From an uncultured Colwellia sp. (GTDB lineage: Bacteria > Pseudomonadota > Gammaproteobacteria > Enterobacterales > Alteromonadaceae): a DNA stretch of 64,000 bases. Position 1 is the stretch's first letter, and every line of letters starts with the position of its first letter. Below, piece by piece: positions 45,283-55,065 of this stretch. The position numbers and the translations under genes were made by a program. Where the stretch lies: contig CAJXWZ010000010.1 in the NCBI GenBank assembly GCA_913062815.1, positions 1 to 64,000 of the forward strand. The letters are read 5' to 3'. A model generated the notes under the pieces. It had not been told where the DNA came from. It made no database searches and saw nothing but the letters and a program-made list of their open reading frames with translations.

Positions 45283-46599
45283 ATGAGCCAATTTTTTGAA
45301 AACGTAAGCAAAATTCCATTCGAAGGTCCTGATAGCACTAACCCATTAGCCTTTCGTTATTATGACGAAAACCAAGTAGTCCTGGGTAAAACCATGAAAG
45401 AACATTTACGTTTTGCTACCTGCTATTGGCATAACTTCTGTTGGACGGGCTCAGATATCTTTGGTGCAGGTACCTTTGATCGTCCTTGGTTACAACCAAC
45501 AGGTAATCAATTAGCGTTTGCGGAGCAAAAAGCAAAAGTTGCCTTTGAGTTTTTTGAAAAGTTAGGAACACCTTACTTTTGTTTTCATGATGCAGATATT
45601 GCTCCTGAAGGTAATTCATTAAAAGAATTTCATGCCAATGTAAATCACATTGCTAACATCTTTGAAAAAGAAATGGACCGTACTGGTATTAAGCTTTTAT
45701 GGGGTACTGCTAATTTATTTTCAAATGCACGTTTTTGTGCCGGTGGCTCTACCAACCCGAACCCTGAGTTATTTGCCTATGCAGCCGCACAAGTTAAACA
45801 TGCTATGGATGTTACTCACAGACTCGGTGGTGAAAACTATGTGCTATGGGGTGGTCGCGAAGGTTACGACAGCTTATTAAATACCAACCTGAAGCAAGAA
45901 GGTGAACAATATGCTCGCTTCTTAAAAATGGTTATCGAACATAAGCATAAAATTGGCTTCAAAGGCACATTACTGATTGAACCTAAACCTCAAGAGCCAA
46001 CCAAACATCAATATGATTATGATACCGCAACCGTGTCTGGTTTTTTACATAAACACGGCATACATAATGAAGTGAAAGTGAATATCGAAGCGAACCATGC
46101 CACCTTGGCTGGACACAGCTTCCATCATGAAATTGCTACAGCGTGTGCAGAAGGCATTATGGGTAGTATCGATGCGAACCGCGGAGATATGCAAAATGGT
46201 TGGGATACCGATCAATTCCCTAACGATGTTGCTGAATGCACTTTAGTTATGTATGAAATCTTGAAAAATGGTGGTTTCGACACAGGTGGCTTTAACTTCG
46301 ATACTAAGTTACGTCGTCAATCATGTGAGCGTGATGATTTATTTATTGGCCATGTTGGAGGTATGGATACTATGGCGAAATCATTACTCAATGCGGCTAA
46401 ATTAATAGCGGATGCTCCCCTTAGTGATTTTGTTGCTAATCGCTATGCTGGTTGGCAAGACAACTTAGGCCAAAGTATCTTAACAGGCGATCACAACTTA
46501 GAAAGTTTATCGAAACTGGTGCTTGAGAACAATATCAACCCTAAGCATGTTTCCGGCCGTCAAGAGTTACTTGAAAACATAGTAAACCGCTACATTTAA
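45283..46599 (+). CDS. xylA: Xylose isomerase
   Basis: The 438-residue protein has the length of class II xylose isomerases. His102 and Asp105 ([12 protein letters not shown]) are the catalytic pair, with [23 protein letters not shown] and [11 protein letters not shown] supplying metal ligands. TAGGAGAACAAC precedes the ATG. It converts D-xylose to D-xylulose in the cytoplasm with divalent metal. It is cotranscribed with xylB. Confidence 0.95.
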   Translation: MSQFFENVSKIPFEGPDSTNPLAFRYYDENQVVLGKTMKEHLRFATCYWHNFCWTGSDIFGAGTFDRPWLQPTGNQLAFAEQKAKVAFEFFEKLGTPYFCFHDADIAPEGNSLKEFHANVNHIANIFEKEMDRTGIKLLWGTANLFSNARFCAGGSTNPNPELFAYAAAQVKHAMDVTHRLGGENYVLWGGREGYDSLLNTNLKQEGEQYARFLKMVIEHKHKIGFKGTLLIEPKPQEPTKHQYDYDTATVSGFLHKHGIHNEVKVNIEANHATLAGHSFHHEIATACAEGIMGSIDANRGDMQNGWDTDQFPNDVAECTLVMYEILKNGGFDTGGFNFDTKLRRQSCERDDLFIGHVGGMDTMAKSLLNAAKLIADAPLSDFVANRYAGWQDNLGQSILTGDHNLESLSKLVLENNINPKHVSGRQELLENIVNRYI

Positions 46600-46630
46600 T
46601 CCATTTAAATAACTAAATGATAAAAACTAT

Positions 46631-46662
46631 GCCAGTGAATGTTACTAAATAACTTCACTGGC
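46631..46662. terminator. Hairpin between xylA and the second LacI gene
   Basis: A perfect 9-bp stem (GCCAGTGAA/TTCACTGGC, arms 46631-46639 and 46654-46662) lies between convergent stops. No clear U-tract follows, so function as a terminator is tentative. Confidence 0.45.
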
Positions 46663-46754
46663 TATCAGAAACAATACCTTGAACTTGCTTATGAATTTAA
46701 GCGTCGAGTTAAAGCCTAATGCTGCTATAACTATTATTATGGCTTAACGATTGC

Positions 46755-47792
46755 TTAAGCACCCTTAACTGCAGTGGATGCACGTTCGACAATTTCAAAG
46801 TCGAGAACATGTCTATAGGCTCGGCTATTTGCTTTTGCAGTATCAGCAAATTTTTTCGAGGCAATTAGCTCTATGGCAAGAGCCGCCATCTCTTGAATGG
46901 GTTGTCTAATGGTTGTCAAATGTGGTGTGACCGTTGTCGCCAAATGACCATCATCAAAGCCAGCGACAGACAACTGTTCAGGAATATTTAACTGATTCAT
47001 ATGAGCTGCGGAAATGACCGCTGCAGCCATTTCATCATTAGCGGCAAATATTGCTGTCGGTTTATCGTTAAGTGCTAACATCTTTTTAGCTACTTCAAGT
47101 CCAGAATCATAGGTAAACAGGCCTTGTTCAATATATTCAGGTGGCACATTTATTTGATTAGAACGGAGCGCATCTAAATACCCTTGGTAACGTAGGCGAC
47201 TCGCTCCTTGGTTCGGGTTACCAATAATATGGCCAATTTTTTTATGCCCTTGTTTAATCAACAATTCAGTTATATCAAACCCTGCTTGATAATCATCCAT
47301 GCAAATATAAGGAGACAGATTGAGTCTTGAGTCAGGAGCAATACGCACGAAAGGAATAGCCGCTTCTTGAAGTGTCGTTAAAACTTCAGGGATGTCGCAC
47401 ACTGGTGGTAAAAGCACAAGACCATCAACTTGCGTGACTTCGATAAGCTCTTTTACTGAGGCGATTGATTTTACAATATCATCATCAATTTCATCCGCAA
47501 CTAAATGATGACCAGTAGCACGACAACTTTTTAAACCTCGTAACAAAAACTTACTTACATAAGAAGTATCTAAATCAAAATATAATAAACCTATTAAGAA
47601 AGATTGGTTTCCCGCCAAACGCCGTGCAGCAACGTTTGGACGATAATTCAATGCTTTGACGGCATCCATTACCAAGGCTGTTTTTGCATCGCTAACTTTA
47701 GCGTCTTTACTCAACACCCGAGAAACTGTCATTGTTGAAACGCCCGCTTTTTCGGCGACATCTTGTATACGAGCTCTTTTTGCTTTTTCCAT
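46755..47792 (-). CDS. LacI-family regulator of the xylan locus (copy 2)
   Basis: The 345-residue paralogue of the protein at 32872 has HTH RIQDVAEKAGVSTMTVSRVLSKDAKVS and hinge YRPNVAARRLAG. Its effector domain includes VDGLVLLPPVCDIPEV and FAANDEMAAAVISAAH. The recognition-helix region is almost the same as in copy 1, so both may read the same operator. It borders the right end of the locus, with its own operator 73 bp upstream. Whether the two act together, as heteromers, or in response to different sugars is unknown. Confidence 0.88.
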   Translation of the reverse strand: MEKAKRARIQDVAEKAGVSTMTVSRVLSKDAKVSDAKTALVMDAVKALNYRPNVAARRLAGNQSFLIGLLYFDLDTSYVSKFLLRGLKSCRATGHHLVADEIDDDIVKSIASVKELIEVTQVDGLVLLPPVCDIPEVLTTLQEAAIPFVRIAPDSRLNLSPYICMDDYQAGFDITELLIKQGHKKIGHIIGNPNQGASRLRYQGYLDALRSNQINVPPEYIEQGLFTYDSGLEVAKKMLALNDKPTAIFAANDEMAAAVISAAHMNQLNIPEQLSVAGFDDGHLATTVTPHLTTIRQPIQEMAALAIELIASKKFADTAKANSRAYRHVLDFEIVERASTAVKGA

Positions 47793-47864
47793 TAGTTTGG
47801 TGGCTTTCCTAACAATCGATTAATTTACTGAGATTGGCTATATCGATAATACTCTAACAACAAT

Positions 47865-47878
47865 TGTTAGCGATATCA
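47865..47878. promoter_or_regulatory. Predicted LacI operator (site 10)
   Basis: TGTTAGCGATATCA lies 73 bp upstream of the second LacI gene. One base departs from the consensus. Confidence 0.6.
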
Positions 47879-48024
47879 TCGTTTTTGATAATATTTTGCT
47901 AAATAGTTTAGCATTGATTAGCGCTTCCTTCGCAAGTTACTGGAATTTAAGCCAATTTAGAAAAATTTAGTTTACTAGTAAGCAACTAACTGTCATAGAT
48001 TTTGAGATTCAGCGCAAGGCTAAA

Positions 48025-49242
48025 TTAACTATTTCTGGGTAATTTCATTGATATTAGCGCTGCCGTCGAGACAAACAATGCCGATACCCACAAACACGCT
48101 GCTAATCCGTATTGTTGATATAGCCAGCCTGAAAGTACGGTGCCAATTAATCGCCCCATGGCATTAGCCATATAATAGAAACCTACATCTAATGACACTC
48201 CGTCACGATCGGCATAACTGACAATTAAGTAACTATGCAAAGACGAATTAATAGCAAATATGGCACCAAAAATCAGTAAACCAATCAGAATGGTACTTTG
48301 AATATAAAAATCAAAATGCAATGCTAACGCAATCAATATAGGAATTAATGCTAAATAGACTGCCCAGGTAAAAGCGGCTTTACCTGAAGGGACTCGCCCT
48401 TGCTTTTTACCGGTGAAATAAGGAGCGAACGATTGTACTATGCCATAACCAATAACCCAGCTTGCCATAAAACCACCTACCCACCAGTGATCCCAGCCAA
48501 AGCTTGCCGCTAAAAATACCGGAAGAGCCACCACAAACCAGACATCGCGAGCACCAAACAAAAACAAACGGGCAGCAGACAGTAAGTTAATTGGTGGGCT
48601 CTTTGAGAAAATTTCACTAAACTTTGGTTTGTTTTTAGCCTTGCCTAAGTCTTCTTTAAGCATCCATAAACTAAATAACCAGACGAACGCTAATAGAGCG
48701 GACATTAAGGTAACTGCACCGCTAAAGCCCAATATGGTTAACAGAACACCACCTAAGAAGAAGCCAATACCTTTTAAGGTGTTTTTTGAGCCAGTCAATA
48801 CCGCAACCCATTGATATAACTTACCTTCAGCACCTTCGGGTACTAGTAACTTAATAGAGCTCTTAGCGCTCATTTTATTAAGATCTTTAGCAATTCCCGA
48901 CAAAGCTTGCGCAAACATGACATAAACAATCGTCAGTAGCTCATTTGGCACCGCTAACATAGCCAGTGCTATTATTTGCAAAGCTAAACCAATATTCATG
49001 GTTTTATTTAGCCCTAGTCGAGCACCTAACCAACCTCCAACAAGGTTAGTGACCACGCCAAATATCTCATAAAACAAAAACAGCATGGCAATATTTAACG
49101 GGCTATATCCAAGTTGATGGAAATACAACACCACTAACATGCGTAGTGCACCATCAGTTAAGGTGAAAGCCCAGTAATTACCTGTTATCACCAAGTATTG
49201 TTTCACTTGTGGCGATAATGTTTTTAGTGATAAAGGCCCCAT
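48025..49242 (-). CDS. arsJ: Organoarsenical efflux MFS transporter ArsJ
   Basis: The protein has 405 residues from the ATG at 49242; the frame extends into the GAPDH gene, but AAGGAA precedes this ATG and only 5 bp separates it from the GAPDH stop. The inner-membrane MFS protein starts SLKTLSPQVKQYLVITGNYWAFTLTDGALRML, matching ArsJ. ArsJ exports 1-arseno-3-phosphoglycerate formed by GAPDH from arsenate, which then decomposes outside. Gene order phosphatase-ArsR, GAPDH, arsJ supports the pathway. Confidence 0.85.
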   Translation of the reverse strand: MGPLSLKTLSPQVKQYLVITGNYWAFTLTDGALRMLVVLYFHQLGYSPLNIAMLFLFYEIFGVVTNLVGGWLGARLGLNKTMNIGLALQIIALAMLAVPNELLTIVYVMFAQALSGIAKDLNKMSAKSSIKLLVPEGAEGKLYQWVAVLTGSKNTLKGIGFFLGGVLLTILGFSGAVTLMSALLAFVWLFSLWMLKEDLGKAKNKPKFSEIFSKSPPINLLSAARLFLFGARDVWFVVALPVFLAASFGWDHWWVGGFMASWVIGYGIVQSFAPYFTGKKQGRVPSGKAAFTWAVYLALIPILIALALHFDFYIQSTILIGLLIFGAIFAINSSLHSYLIVSYADRDGVSLDVGFYYMANAMGRLIGTVLSGWLYQQYGLAACLWVSALFVSTAALISMKLPRNS

Positions 49243-49247
49243 GGCAA

Positions 49248-50258
49248 TTATTCCTTGTCGCCTTGACCAACCATGCGAGCTAATTCTGCCGTTCGATTCG
49301 CATAGCCCCATTCATTGTCATACCAAACATATAGCTTTACTTGGCTTTCATTCACTACCATGGTTGATAATGCATCAACAATACTAGAACGGGGGTCAGT
49401 TTTATAGTCTATTGATACTAAAGGTCTTTCTTCAAATCCTAACACGCCTGGCATTTCTATTTCTGCAGCCGACTTTAATAATTGATTCACTTCTTCAACA
49501 CTGGTTGCGCGCGACACTTCAAACACACAATCAGTTAATGAAGCATTAGCTAAAGGCACACGTATGGCGTGACCATTAAGCTTGCCCTTCAATTCTGGAA
49601 ATATATGAGTGATGGCAGTAGCTGAGCCTGTGGTAGTAGGAATTAAACTCATGCCACAGGCACGTGCTCTGCGTAAGTCTTTATGAGGAGCATCTAAAAT
49701 GGTTTGCGTATTGGTAATGTCATGAATGGTGGTCATTGAACCATGCTTAATGCCAATTTTTTCATGAATCACTTTTACAACGGGTGCTAAGCAGTTAGTT
49801 GTACACGAAGCCGCCGTAACAATAGGGTGAATGCTTTTGTCATATAAGTCATCATTAACACCCATTACTACATTTAGCACACCGTCTTCTTTTACTGGTG
49901 CCGTTACCACAACGCGCTTAACACCTTGATTTAGATATGCTTGCAATAGTGCTTTAGTTTTAATCTTACCCGACGCTTCAATCACTACATCACACTGAGA
50001 CCAATCTGTATCTTCTATAGCGACATTTTGGCTACATGAAATCCTCTTACCATTTATTACAATTGCTTCATTTTCATGGTCTGCTTCATGTTGCCAACGG
50101 CCATGGACAGAGTCGAACGTTAACAAATGTGCAAGTGTTCTGGCATCGCCCGCAGGATCATTAATATGAACAATTTCTACATCATCCCAATCAAAAGCGG
50201 CTCGCATTGATAAACGCCCCATGCGACCAAAACCATTAATGCCTATTTTTATCGTCAT
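49248..50258 (-). CDS. Glyceraldehyde-3-phosphate dehydrogenase of the arsenate operon
   Basis: This 336-residue GAPDH has an N-terminal Rossmann start ([12 protein letters not shown]), catalytic Cys in ASCTTNC, and [10 protein letters not shown] near the end. A TTTAGGAAA site precedes the ATG. Its position between an ArsR-type regulator and arsJ identifies it as the arsenate-resistance paralogue: it uses arsenate in place of phosphate to make 1-arseno-3-phosphoglycerate, which ArsJ exports. It need not be the housekeeping glycolytic enzyme, although it should have that activity. Confidence 0.9.
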   Translation of the reverse strand: MTIKIGINGFGRMGRLSMRAAFDWDDVEIVHINDPAGDARTLAHLLTFDSVHGRWQHEADHENEAIVINGKRISCSQNVAIEDTDWSQCDVVIEASGKIKTKALLQAYLNQGVKRVVVTAPVKEDGVLNVVMGVNDDLYDKSIHPIVTAASCTTNCLAPVVKVIHEKIGIKHGSMTTIHDITNTQTILDAPHKDLRRARACGMSLIPTTTGSATAITHIFPELKGKLNGHAIRVPLANASLTDCVFEVSRATSVEEVNQLLKSAAEIEMPGVLGFEERPLVSIDYKTDPRSSIVDALSTMVVNESQVKLYVWYDNEWGYANRTAELARMVGQGDKE

Positions 50259-50321
50259 CTTTATTTCCTAAATATTAAAATCTTTAAAATTATGTTTTAA
50301 AAGCATTTGAAAATACTTACC

Positions 50322-51140
50322 TTATTTGCAAAACGCTACTTTGTTAGGTCGATTATTCATTTGCATTAATCGATAGAGTGCATCGTCAATTAAACTAATA
50401 TTGTTTTCTGTGGTTTGGGCAATAACGGACTTTGCCCATTGTGGAAGATTCGGGTTAATTCGGTAAAAAACCCATTGACCATGTTTTCGGTCGATAATAA
50501 CACCTGATTTTTTCAGTACCGCTAGATTGCGTGACACTTTAGGTTGACTCTCTTGAGCAAGGGCGGTCATCAATTCACAAACACACAATTCACCGTGGTA
50601 ATGAGTTAACATTAATGTTTTTAAGCGAATATCGTCTGTTAATGTTTTATAAAAGGCTACGGGTTGAAGGCTAACAAACTCTTTATCATCAGGCTTATGG
50701 TTAGCAAGCTGCGCTTGCATAGCCTCTTCATCATTCACCTGTAAAAACATTGTTATGCGGTTATTTATTTCAGCTAATGTTTCTGCAAAAGGATTATTGC
50801 AATCTCTTACTTTAGGATCAGGGAAGTCCCAAGACAATTGTGCTTGGGCGTGGGCATATTCACGGCATTCACTATTGGCTTTGTCACATAAGGTAATGAC
50901 ATAGTCAAAGCTGTATTTAACAAAAGAATTTACATGTTTGGAAAGCAAGTGCTCAGTTGGAATACCAAAACTAGTTAACGCTGTTTCTGTACGCGGATCA
51001 ACCGGCTCTGGATGTGCACCTGCGCTATAAGCGGTAAATCTATTTCCTGCCCTATGCGTTAATAACGCTTCTGCCATCTGCGAGCGAGCAGAGTTGCCAG
51101 TACACACAAATAATACAGTTTTCTTTTCAACCTTGCTCAT
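50322..51140 (-). CDS. LMW phosphatase/arsenate-reductase-like and ArsR fusion regulator
   Basis: The 272-residue protein joins two domains. Residues 1-135 are a low-molecular-weight tyrosine-phosphatase/ArsC-like fold with P-loop CTGNSARSQM and a late DPKVRD Asp. Residues about 155-255 are an ArsR winged helix with ELCVCELMTALAQESQPKVSRNLAVLKKSGVI; its CVC pair matches the metalloid site of ArsR. It may sense As(III) and reduce or bind arsenate-derived species. It is the first gene of the arsCR-GAPDH-arsJ operon and probably represses it. No separate arsB or ACR3 gene is nearby. Confidence 0.85.
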   Translation of the reverse strand: MSKVEKKTVLFVCTGNSARSQMAEALLTHRAGNRFTAYSAGAHPEPVDPRTETALTSFGIPTEHLLSKHVNSFVKYSFDYVITLCDKANSECREYAHAQAQLSWDFPDPKVRDCNNPFAETLAEINNRITMFLQVNDEEAMQAQLANHKPDDKEFVSLQPVAFYKTLTDDIRLKTLMLTHYHGELCVCELMTALAQESQPKVSRNLAVLKKSGVIIDRKHGQWVFYRINPNLPQWAKSVIAQTTENNISLIDDALYRLMQMNNRPNKVAFCK

Positions 51141-51160
51141 TCTTGATTGTCACTAATTCT

Positions 51161-51187
51161 ATATACGAAATATTATATATACGAAAT
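51161..51187. promoter_or_regulatory. Candidate ArsR operator
   Basis: Two copies of ATATACGAAAT start at 51161 and 51177, a 16-bp period, 21 bp upstream of the fusion gene. The placement suits an ArsR binding site; the sequence is AT-rich, so the call is tentative. Confidence 0.45.
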
Positions 51188-51301
51188 TCCACATGTAAAG
51201 GAATTTCAGTTAACTGTTTAATCAATTATGCCAATCCATGCCTCACGCCCTTGTATTGTTTTATTGCAAAAAATCACCTCGTAACCTCAACACCTCAAAA
51301 A

Positions 51302-51337
51302 GCAAAAAGACTACCTGAATAGGTAGCCTTTTTTTGC
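51302..51337 (-). terminator. Terminator of the AGCS-ctlX-OCD operon
   Basis: CTACCT/AGGTAG with a 4-base loop is flanked by A-run and T-run on both sides. It lies 14 bp beyond the AGCS stop on the minus strand. Confidence 0.75.
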
Positions 51338-51350
51338 AAAGCACTTCGTT

Positions 51351-52757
51351 TTAAGACCAAACGCCGGGCTCTGTCTTACCTTGAATTTCTACATCACCCA
51401 CTTTAAAAGTAGGCTCCTTATTCGCTTTTAATTTAGCTTGATAATCTTTAGTCAAATTCACTATGGTTGGTGTTAACAATACAATGGCGTATACATTGAC
51501 AAGTGTCATTAAGCCTAATGCCATATCGGCCATACTCCACACTTCTTTTAATGACGCACTTGCTCCCCAAAATACCATGAACAAGTACAACGATGTATAG
51601 ACAAGTCGACCAACTTTATTGTCTAATTTAAATAAATGCAGATTACTTTCTGCATAGGCATAATTGGCAACAACTGAAGTAAAAGCAAATAGCGTTATAG
51701 CGGCTGCTACAAAGTAATTACCTCCCGAGCCGAAGTGAGCACTCATTGCATTTTGGGTCATGCGAATACCTTCCATTTCACCGCTGATGTTAATGTCAGA
51801 TAATAAAATCACCATGGCCGTACAAGTACATAGCACCATAGTATCCAAGAACACGCCCAGCATTTGAACATAGCCTTGCGCTACCGGATGATTCGGTACT
51901 GGCGATGCTCCGGCAGCAGCATGAGGTACACTCCCCGCCCCTGCTTCATTAGAGTATAAGCCGCGTTGAATACCATTTTTCATGGCGGCCCCCAAAGCGC
52001 CTGCGCCTGCTTCAGTTAAGCCAAATGCAGAGGCAAATATCTCAGCAAACATGGTTGGTAATAAATTAATATTCATCAGCGTGACAAAGATGGCCACTGA
52101 GATAAATGCTACGCCCATAAATGGCACGATAAGTTCGGCAAATCGGGCAATACTGCGTAAACCGCCAACAACAATGCAGCCAGCTAGTATAGCAATTACC
52201 GCTCCGCTATACGCAGTTGGAATGGCAAAGGTATTACTTAGCGCATCTGAGATGGTATTGGCTTGCATAGCACTAAAACTAATACCGTAGCCGAGAAATA
52301 AGCACAATGAGAATAATACTGCCAACCAAGGCTTTCCGAGCCCAGCCCGAATATAATAGGCCGGCCCTCCCCTAAACTCTTTATGATCATCCCGCACTTT
52401 ATAAAGCTGTCCTAAAACACTTTCAGCAAAACCTGTTGCCATACCTAATAGCGCAATTAACCACATCCAAAATACAGCCCCACTGCCACCTAAAGAGATA
52501 GCCATAGCAACGCCGGCAAGATTGCCAGTACCAACGCGAGCTGAAAGGCCTGTGCATAATGCTTGAAAAGAGCTAATACCGGACTTGTCTGCTTGTGTAC
52601 TGCCTTTCATCACACTGAACATATGCTTAAAATGACGAATTTGTATGAAGCCAAGTTTGAATGAAAACCACAAGCCAGCACAAAGTAAAAGATAAATTAA
52701 TACTTGCCCGTTACCCCACAAAATATTGTTAATAGGGTCTACAATTTGATTCAACAT
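51351..52757 (-). CDS. Sodium:alanine/glycine symporter family (AGCS) permease
   Basis: The 468-residue inner-membrane protein has the AGCS pattern, with ALCTGLSARVGTGNLAGVA near residue 65, GGPAYYIRAGLG, and RGLYSNEAGAGSVPHAAA near 265. This family takes up alanine or glycine with sodium. It is the third gene after OCD and ctlX, transcribed with them, so its substrate may instead be the citrulline, ornithine or proline of that pathway. AAAGGAAGAAGG precedes the ATG. Confidence 0.85.
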   Translation of the reverse strand: MLNQIVDPINNILWGNGQVLIYLLLCAGLWFSFKLGFIQIRHFKHMFSVMKGSTQADKSGISSFQALCTGLSARVGTGNLAGVAMAISLGGSGAVFWMWLIALLGMATGFAESVLGQLYKVRDDHKEFRGGPAYYIRAGLGKPWLAVLFSLCLFLGYGISFSAMQANTISDALSNTFAIPTAYSGAVIAILAGCIVVGGLRSIARFAELIVPFMGVAFISVAIFVTLMNINLLPTMFAEIFASAFGLTEAGAGALGAAMKNGIQRGLYSNEAGAGSVPHAAAGASPVPNHPVAQGYVQMLGVFLDTMVLCTCTAMVILLSDINISGEMEGIRMTQNAMSAHFGSGGNYFVAAAITLFAFTSVVANYAYAESNLHLFKLDNKVGRLVYTSLYLFMVFWGASASLKEVWSMADMALGLMTLVNVYAIVLLTPTIVNLTKDYQAKLKANKEPTFKVGDVEIQGKTEPGVWS

Positions 52758-52817
52758 TTACCTTCTTCCTTTATTAGCACTCTTAAGCTTAATTAGTTAG
52801 ATTTACTTTCATTTAAC

Positions 52818-53738
52818 TTAACGTTTCGACAAATGTATACCTGCTAGCATACAACGGACAGAGCCACCCGCAAGCTCTATTGCAGACACTTCTAAGGGGA
52901 GTATTTCTACATATTGCTCAAGTTGAGTAACCTGTGCATCTGTCAAGGCATGGTAAGCAGTAGTCGATAATGCTAATATTCGACCTGATTTACCCTGTAA
53001 TTCAAGGGCATTGCCACAAAAAGCATTAATTTGTGCTTCTGATAAAGTAATGATTTCTTTGCCTGCGCTTTCAAAGCGTCTGATAATTTCTGCCCTGCGT
53101 ACAACATCAGGCATCATGTCAAAACCAGCCATAACAAAATCACTGCCAATGCACATTAAAACATTGGTGTGATACACGGCAGTACCACTATTATCTTGAG
53201 CGTCAAAGACCATAGGTTCAAAATTAAAATGAGAACAAAAGCGCTCCAATGCGTGCGAGTCGGTGCGTTTTGAACGCGCGGCATACGCAACTCGTTCAAT
53301 ATGATCTAGCACCATGGCTCCCGTACCTTCTAAAAAAATACCATCGTACTCTAAGCCTGAATAATCAATAACATCTTGAACTCGGTATGAAGATTTCAAC
53401 ATTTCAATAATGTCACTACGACGTTCTTTACGGCGGTTTTTGGCGAACATTGGGTAAATTGCTACATGCCCACCAGAATGAGTTGAAAACCAGTTATTTG
53501 GAAACACTGAATCAGGTGTTTGCGTGCCTTCATCATCAAATACATGTACATTAACGCCGTGTTCTTTCAGGGTTTTCGCTGCTTGAGTTACTTGATTAAA
53601 TGCCAACAATTTAACCGCTTGTTTGTCAAAAACTTCGCTCGCTTGAAAGCTGTTGTCCTGTTGTGTTTGTTCATTGGGACAAAAGTGATGAGGCCGTATC
53701 ATCACCACACTAGCTGGTGCTTGCGGAAATATACTCAT
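52818..53738 (-). CDS. ctlX: Citrulline-utilising hydrolase CtlX-like (amidinotransferase fold)
   Basis: The 306-residue protein of the GME/amidinotransferase superfamily has the conserved TPDSVFPNNWFSTH, GTGAMVLDHIERVAYAA, and C-terminal Cys in GGSVRCMLAGIHL. CtlX hydrolyses citrulline to ornithine, carbon dioxide and ammonia. The ornithine cyclodeaminase gene overlaps its start by one base. The pair would turn citrulline into proline. An arginine deiminase-like role is the alternative. Confidence 0.82.
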   Translation of the reverse strand: MSIFPQAPASVVMIRPHHFCPNEQTQQDNSFQASEVFDKQAVKLLAFNQVTQAAKTLKEHGVNVHVFDDEGTQTPDSVFPNNWFSTHSGGHVAIYPMFAKNRRKERRSDIIEMLKSSYRVQDVIDYSGLEYDGIFLEGTGAMVLDHIERVAYAARSKRTDSHALERFCSHFNFEPMVFDAQDNSGTAVYHTNVLMCIGSDFVMAGFDMMPDVVRRAEIIRRFESAGKEIITLSEAQINAFCGNALELQGKSGRILALSTTAYHALTDAQVTQLEQYVEILPLEVSAIELAGGSVRCMLAGIHLSKR

Positions 53739-54862
53739 TAGCTCAGCTCTACACTTGCAGATGCAATGTTTTCTTTTTCTGTTATGTCACTGCCTGCTTT
53801 GGTGCCAGATGCTGCCGAAGGCGTGTCAATCAAGCCAAATAAATTTCTTGGGTCTTGCGGGCTTGCTAAGAGCTCTATTGCTTGGCACTGCCCATTCTTG
53901 CTAACTAAATCATAGAAATATCTTAAGGCCGAATAGTCTTCAATGGCAAAGCCAACTCCATCAAAAATAGTAAGTTGTGCATCACTTGTACGACCGGAAC
54001 ACTCACCACGAATAACACGATACATTTCAGTGACCATTGATTGTGCTGGTAGCTGCTGAATATCACCTTCTATACGTGTTTGTGGCTCAAACTCAACGAA
54101 AATATCAGCTCGTTCCAGTAATGATTTTGACAGTTCAGTTTTACCAGGGCAATCTCCACCAATCGCATTAATATGAACACCAGCAGGAACCATATCACTG
54201 GTCAGTATGGTGGCATTTTTCTTATCAGCCGTACACGTAGTGATAATGTCAGCTCCTTTAACGACTTCTGCTGCACTATCACACATCACAATATTGATGT
54301 TTTTATTGGCAAGATTTTTAGCACACTTACTCATCGCGTTTGAATCAATATCAAATAACCTGATTTCACTAATCCCTAGCAACTTGTTAAAGGCAGTTAC
54401 TTGGAATTCAGACTGTGCGCCGCAACCGATCATAGCCATCGTTTTAGCATTTTTGGGGGCAAGATACTTGGCCATCATTGCTGAAGTAGCAGCAGTTCTC
54501 AATGCCGTTAAAATGGTCATTTCAGATAACATCAACGGGTAGCCGCTCTCCACATCAGACAAAACACCAAAGGCTGTTACTGTTTGTAAGCCAATCTGGG
54601 TGTTTTTCGGGTGACCATTAACATATTTAAAACTAAATTTTTCATGATTACCTATGGGCATCAGCTCAATGACACCCTCTGGTGAATGCGCAGCAAATCG
54701 AGGGGATTTATCAAAATCTAACCAGCGTTTATAGTCTTGCTCTAAATAGTCAGCGATGCCGGCAATCAGATGTTCAGCGCCATAACTTCGAATAAGTCCT
54801 AACATCTGACTAACACTGATAAAAGAAATATTGGGTGATTTTAATGTTTCGAAAGATTGCAT
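53738..54862 (-). CDS. Ornithine cyclodeaminase family protein
   Basis: The protein has 374 residues from the ATG at 54862, which has AGGA eight bases upstream; an in-frame ATG at 54889 lacks a good site. Motifs are ILTALRTAATSAMMAKYLAP, MIGCGAQSEFQVTAF for NAD binding, and INAIGGDCPGKTEL. Ornithine cyclodeaminase makes proline from ornithine with release of ammonia; related mu-crystallin-type ketimine reductases cannot be excluded. It is the first gene of the operon with ctlX and AGCS, divergent from an Lrp regulator. Confidence 0.85.
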   Translation of the reverse strand: MQSFETLKSPNISFISVSQMLGLIRSYGAEHLIAGIADYLEQDYKRWLDFDKSPRFAAHSPEGVIELMPIGNHEKFSFKYVNGHPKNTQIGLQTVTAFGVLSDVESGYPLMLSEMTILTALRTAATSAMMAKYLAPKNAKTMAMIGCGAQSEFQVTAFNKLLGISEIRLFDIDSNAMSKCAKNLANKNINIVMCDSAAEVVKGADIITTCTADKKNATILTSDMVPAGVHINAIGGDCPGKTELSKSLLERADIFVEFEPQTRIEGDIQQLPAQSMVTEMYRVIRGECSGRTSDAQLTIFDGVGFAIEDYSALRYFYDLVSKNGQCQAIELLASPQDPRNLFGLIDTPSAASGTKAGSDITEKENIASASVELS

Positions 54863-55065
54863 ATTGTTTTTCCTGTCGTTCTTTTTCATTAATCGTCGCT
54901 GCAGTACTTATTAAGTTTTGATAGAAAGTATCTGCAGCTCATTTATTAATAACTATGCTAGCGATTTCATCCGTCAAACAAAATGACAAAAAGTTGCAAC
55001 TTTTGTATAAATATTTATCATTATGTATACCATGACCTATCAAAATGATAACAGTTGATATAAAA
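54863..55065. promoter_or_regulatory. Divergent OCD/Lrp intergenic region
   Basis: About 200 AT-rich bases lie between the OCD start and the Lrp start. Promoters for both directions are expected here; I could not fix an operator. Confidence 0.35.

Noticed and set aside
49248-50258. Housekeeping glycolytic GAPDH
   Set aside because: It lies between an ArsR fusion and arsJ with a 5-bp gap, which fits the arsenate operon form.
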